From Caldifarciminota bacterium (GTDB lineage Bacteria; Hydrothermota; Hydrothermia; UBA1063; CAJXJZ01): a DNA stretch of 8,813 bases. Under the pieces are notes generated by a model that saw only the letters and a program-made list of their open reading frames with translations, was not told the DNA's origin and made no database searches. A program made the position numbers and the translations under genes. Position 1 is the stretch's first letter, and every line of letters starts with the position of its first letter. The DNA is taken from assembly GCA_027033555.1 (NCBI GenBank), contig JALVLE010000306.1, positions 1-8,813 on the forward strand, in the 5' to 3' direction. Positions 6,623 to 8,813 of the stretch are shown one piece after another.

Positions 6623-7165
6623 ATGGCACAGGAAATAGGGGTTACTGAACTCATTGAAAGAGTTGTGACCATTAAAAGGGTTACGAAGGTAACCAAAGGT
6701 GGAAAGAACTTTAAACTTTCAGTATGGGTTGTTGTTGGTGACGGGAAGGGGAGAGTGGGAATTGGTCATGGAAAAGCCCAGGAGACACCGGAGGCCATAC
6801 AAAAGGCACTTAAAAGAGCAAGGAAATCCATGGTGAGTGTTGCAATGGTTAACGGTACTCTGCCACATGAAATAATAGGCAGAGAAGGGGCTTCCAAGGT
6901 GCTCCTTAAGCCAGCAGGCCCGGGTACTGGAATAATCGCGGCCCAACCGGTTCGTCTTGTATTGGAGGCAGCAGGCTACAAAAACGCTCTCACAAAGTCT
7001 CTTGGCTCAAACAACGCCATAAATCTTATGAAGGCAACGCTAAATGCACTTGTTTCCTTAAAAGATCCTGAAAAAGTTGCAAAAAATAGAGGGCTTTCAC
7101 TGGACATAATATACAGGAGGTTTGGTCGTGGCAGGAAGAAAGAAACTCAGAGTGAAACAGATTAG
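6623..7165 (+). CDS. rpsE: 30S ribosomal protein S5, extended C-terminus
   Basis: S5 affects decoding fidelity and the mRNA entry channel. The 180-residue product compares with about 166 in E. coli. The N-terminal double-stranded-RNA-binding-like domain includes [20 protein letters not shown] (22-41) and [10 protein letters not shown] (43-52). The C-terminal domain includes [20 protein letters not shown] (94-113) and [19 protein letters not shown] (125-143). Gly103 and Arg111, positions of E. coli ribosomal-ambiguity mutations, are kept, but the usual Gly-Gly just before is Ala107-Gln108. The last 14 or so residues ([17 protein letters not shown] region) extend over the rpmD ribosome-binding site and first 12 codons. 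GGAGG at 6612-6616 precedes the ATG by 6 nt. Confidence 0.97.
   Translation: MAQEIGVTELIERVVTIKRVTKVTKGGKNFKLSVWVVVGDGKGRVGIGHGKAQETPEAIQKALKRARKSMVSVAMVNGTLPHEIIGREGASKVLLKPAGPGTGIIAAQPVRLVLEAAGYKNALTKSLGSNNAINLMKATLNALVSLKDPEKVAKNRGLSLDIIYRRFGRGRKKETQSETD
7115..7120 (+). promoter_or_regulatory. Ribosome-binding site of rpmD inside rpsE
   Basis: AGGAGG ends 7 nt before GTG 7128 and only 1 nt before the in-frame TTG 7122, so it selects GTG 7128 as the rpmD start. In the rpsE frame the same bases encode Arg-Arg. Confidence 0.85.
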
Positions 7166-7322
7166 AAGTCTGATTGATGTGAATAAAAGGCATAAAAGGA
7201 CAGTTCTTGCACTCGGATTGGGAAGAATTGGAAAAGTAAAAGTGCACAATGATACTCCGCAGATAAGAGGGATGATAAAACAAGTTAGCTATCTTTTAGA
7301 GGTTGAAGAGCTTGAGGAGTAA
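7128..7322 (+). CDS. rpmD: 50S ribosomal protein L30
   Basis: L30 is a small surface protein of the 50S subunit. From GTG 7128 it is 64 residues, a normal bacterial length. [13 protein letters not shown] opens the first strand and helix, followed by [18 protein letters not shown], the conserved [17 protein letters not shown] and a short acidic end. I chose GTG 7128 because AGGAGG (7115-7120) is 7 nt upstream and the resulting [10 protein letters not shown]-terminus fits the family. A TTG at 7122 in the same frame is too close to that site. The first 38 nt overlap the rpsE end. The usual KSPIG/KSLIG turn reads RSLID. Confidence 0.93.
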   Translation: MAGRKKLRVKQIRSLIDVNKRHKRTVLALGLGRIGKVKVHNDTPQIRGMIKQVSYLLEVEELEE

Positions 7323-7327
7323 GGAGG
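7321..7327 (+). promoter_or_regulatory. Ribosome-binding site of rplO
   Basis: AAGGAGG overlaps the last two bases of the rpmD stop and lies 5 nt before ATG 7333. It supports that start over the in-frame TTG at 7303, which is inside rpmD and would add ten residues not seen in L15. Confidence 0.85.
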
Positions 7328-7332
7328 GCAAA

Positions 7333-7785
7333 ATGTATAATTTAAGTAACTTATCCCCTGCAAAAGGTGCGGTAAAAAAGAAAAAAAGAGTCGCAAGGGG
7401 ACCAGGCTCCGGACTTGGAAAGACAGCAGGGCGAGGTGAGAAAGGACAGAAGTCAAGGAGTGGAGGAGCAAAGCCTCGGTTCTTTGAAGGCGGCCAAATG
7501 CCTTTGTACAGAAGATTGCCGAAGAGGGGATTTAAAAATATCTGGAAAGTTAAATATGAGATCGTAAATCTAAAGCAGATTGAGGAAAAATTTTCTGATG
7601 GAGAGGTGGTAAATCCTGTAACGCTAAGGGAAAAAAATCTTATAAAGGGCAAAGGACCGGTTAAGATTCTTGGGGATGGGAACCTTACCAGGAAGGTTAC
7701 CTTTGAGGGTGTGGTATTCTCCAAAAAGGCACAACAAAAAATAGGTAACCCAGGCGGTAATACCGATGCTGAGAAATCTGAATAG
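7333..7785 (+). CDS. rplO: 50S ribosomal protein L15
   Basis: L15 binds 23S rRNA during late 50S assembly. From ATG 7333 the product is 150 residues, normal for bacteria. The N-terminus is LSNLSPAKGAVKKKKRVARG (4-23), then the Gly/Lys-rich rRNA-threading arm GPGSGLGKTAGRGEKGQKSR (23-42), FFEGGQMPLYRRLPKRGF (50-67), YEIVNLKQIEE (75-85) and VKILGDGNLTRKVTF (110-124). The start follows AAGGAGG by 5 nt, 10 nt after rpmD. The end (GNPGGNTDAEKSE) is less family-like than the common GG-containing tail, and its last codons overlap the secY start by 20 nt. Confidence 0.97.
   Translation: MYNLSNLSPAKGAVKKKKRVARGPGSGLGKTAGRGEKGQKSRSGGAKPRFFEGGQMPLYRRLPKRGFKNIWKVKYEIVNLKQIEEKFSDGEVVNPVTLREKNLIKGKGPVKILGDGNLTRKVTFEGVVFSKKAQQKIGNPGGNTDAEKSE
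7752..7758 (+). promoter_or_regulatory. Probable weak ribosome-binding site of secY
   Basis: AGGCGGT differs at one base from AGGAGGT and lies 7 nt before ATG 7766, inside rplO. It is the weakest such site in the window, so secY probably depends partly on coupling to rplO translation. Confidence 0.5.
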
Positions 7786-8813
7786 TATCCCCAAGATAGA
7801 GGAGCTAAGGAATAAGATACTCTTTGTGCTTGCAATGATTGCCGTTTACAGGCTGGGAACCCATATTCCGGTTCCCGGTGTAAACGGTCATGCCCTTGCA
7901 GAGTTTTTTAAACAAAATCTTGCAGGCACAGCCTTTGGCTTGTACGATATATTCGTCGGTGGGGCTCTTTCAAGGGCTGCCATATTCGGGGCCGGTATTA
8001 TGCCCTATATATCGGCATCCATTATAATGGAGCTACTTGTTGCCACCTGGCCGTACCTGGAAAGACTCAAAAAAGAGGGAGAACACGGACAAAGACTCAT
8101 AACAAGATATTCTCGCTATCTTACAGTTCTTGTCGCAGGCATTCAGTCTTTTGGAATGGCAATGTTTCTTGCAAACATAAAATCCCCTTCAGGTGTTCCT
8201 GTTGTGCCGCATCCTGGCCCTATGTTCATATTTACGACCGTTGTGGCTCTTGTTGGAGGTACTCTATTTCTTATGTGGATTGGCGAGCAGATGACAGAGA
8301 GGGGTATAGGTAACGGAATCTCTTTGCTGATTTTTGCAGGCACGCTGGATAGTATTCCTTATGAGTTCGCCCAGTCTATCCAGCTTTTAAAAACCGGAGG
8401 CACATCACTCTTTGCCTTTTTATTTGTCATAGTGGTGGTAATTGTTACAACCATGGCTGTGGTAGCTATTACAGAGGCTCAGCGAAGAATACCCATTCAG
8501 TATGCGAAAAGGGTAGTTGGAAGAAAAGTCTATGGTGGACAAACGACCTATCTTCCCCTCACATTAAATACTGCAGGTGTAATCCCTATCATATTCGCTC
8601 AGAGTATTCTTACATTTCCTCAGACTGTGGGGACCTTTTTCTCCTCTGACACACTCACCTACATTATAAATCTCTTCAGACCGGGTTCTCTCCTTTACGA
8701 TATACTGTATGCAGCTCTTATTGTTTTCTTTGCCTATTACTATACTGCTATAGTCCTAAATCCCAAGGACATAGCAGACAATCTTCAGCGATATTCCGGG
8801 TTTATTCCAGGGG
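7766..8813 (+). CDS. secY: Preprotein translocase subunit SecY, 3' end missing
   Basis: SecY is the channel of the Sec translocon in the inner membrane, working with SecE, SecG and SecA or the ribosome. The open frame gives 349 residues and runs off the window; full proteins are about 420-440, so the last two membrane helices and the cytosolic tail are absent. Visible parts are helix 1 (17-36), the plug and second helix with GGALSRAAIFGAGIMPYISA (65-84), a long WPYLERLKKEGEHGQRL loop (95-111), helices near 115-137, 150-172, 183-206, 213-236, 266-290 and 308-331, the MTERGIGNGISLLIFAG motif (176-192), the QRRIPIQYAKRVVG loop (239-252) and NPKDIADNLQRYSGFIPG at the cut. MLRNLNSIPKIEELRNKILF suits the family N-terminus and supports ATG 7766. 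The start overlaps rplO by 20 nt. Confidence 0.97.
   Translation, partial: MLRNLNSIPKIEELRNKILFVLAMIAVYRLGTHIPVPGVNGHALAEFFKQNLAGTAFGLYDIFVGGALSRAAIFGAGIMPYISASIIMELLVATWPYLERLKKEGEHGQRLITRYSRYLTVLVAGIQSFGMAMFLANIKSPSGVPVVPHPGPMFIFTTVVALVGGTLFLMWIGEQMTERGIGNGISLLIFAGTLDSIPYEFAQSIQLLKTGGTSLFAFLFVIVVVIVTTMAVVAITEAQRRIPIQYAKRVVGRKVYGGQTTYLPLTLNTAGVIPIIFAQSILTFPQTVGTFFSSDTLTYIINLFRPGSLLYDILYAALIVFFAYYYTAIVLNPKDIADNLQRYSGFIPG

Noticed and set aside
7122..7127. TTG 7122 as the rpmD start
   Set aside because: It is only 1 nt from the AGGAGG site; GTG 7128 in the same frame has proper spacing and a better L30 N-terminus.
7303..7332. TTG 7303 as the rplO start
   Set aside because: It would add ten residues lying inside rpmD and not typical of L15; ATG 7333 has AAGGAGG at 5 nt.
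7296..7835. 179-residue open frame on the - strand opposite rplO
   Set aside because: It lies antisense to a clearly conserved gene, is Ser/Leu/Phe/Pro-rich in the way expected of the complement of Lys/Glu/Gly codons, and has no recognisable motif.
1..8813. Mobile element, CRISPR array, tRNA, terminator or novel system inserted in the cluster
   Set aside because: Every base is in or within 14 nt of a recognised conserved gene in canonical order, and no inverted repeat with a T-run, repeat array or foreign gene was seen.

Overview
This window is an uninterrupted stretch of the bacterial ribosomal-protein supercluster (S10 operon followed by spc operon), with every gene on the + strand. In order it carries rplD (5' end cut off by the window), rplW, rplB, rpsS, rplV, rpsC, rplP, rpmC, rpsQ, rplN, rplX, rplE, rpsN, rpsH, rplF, rplR, rpsE, rpmD, rplO and secY (3' end cut off). 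No gene is inserted, missing or inverted relative to the classical bacterial order, and I see no frameshift or pseudogene.

Organism. The protein set and order are bacterial. Every gene except secY has a recognisable purine-rich Shine-Dalgarno sequence (GGAGG or a close form), and S14 is the short zinc-binding type. Arginine is encoded mostly by AGA/AGG with few CGN codons, ATA is common for isoleucine, and the proteins are rich in Lys/Arg/Glu. That is the pattern often seen in thermophilic or deep-branching bacteria. Several proteins differ from familiar model bacteria at well-conserved spots (L2, L4, L22, S5). A deep-branching, possibly thermophilic candidate phylum (something like WOR-3/Hydrothermae) is my low-confidence guess. 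Assignment to a named taxon needs a tree.

Layout. Positions 1-3801 are the S10-operon part (L4 to S17). Positions 3803-7785 are the spc part (L14 to L15). From 7766 to the end is secY, the translocon channel gene that normally closes this block. The largest gap between genes is 14 nt. Most junctions are 4-nt ATGA overlaps, 1-nt TAATG/TGATG overlaps or gaps of 0-14 nt. Three junctions overlap more deeply: rpmC/rpsQ (17 nt), rpsE/rpmD (38 nt) and rplO/secY (20 nt). There is no room for a terminator or promoter between the S10 and spc parts, where the gap is 1 nt, so the whole block is probably one translationally coupled transcript.

How the genes work together. The 11 large-subunit proteins other than L30 and L15 include the parts that build the peptidyl-transferase surroundings (L2, L16), the exit tunnel and its mouth (L4, L22, L23, L24, L29) and the central protuberance (L5, L18); L15 is an internal assembly protein and L30 lies on the surface. 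The small-subunit proteins form the head (S3, S14, S19) and the body (S5, S8, S17). SecY receives nascent chains leaving that tunnel. I found no undescribed system here. The points worth a second look are lineage-specific substitutions at ribosomal functional sites and the long gene overlaps.
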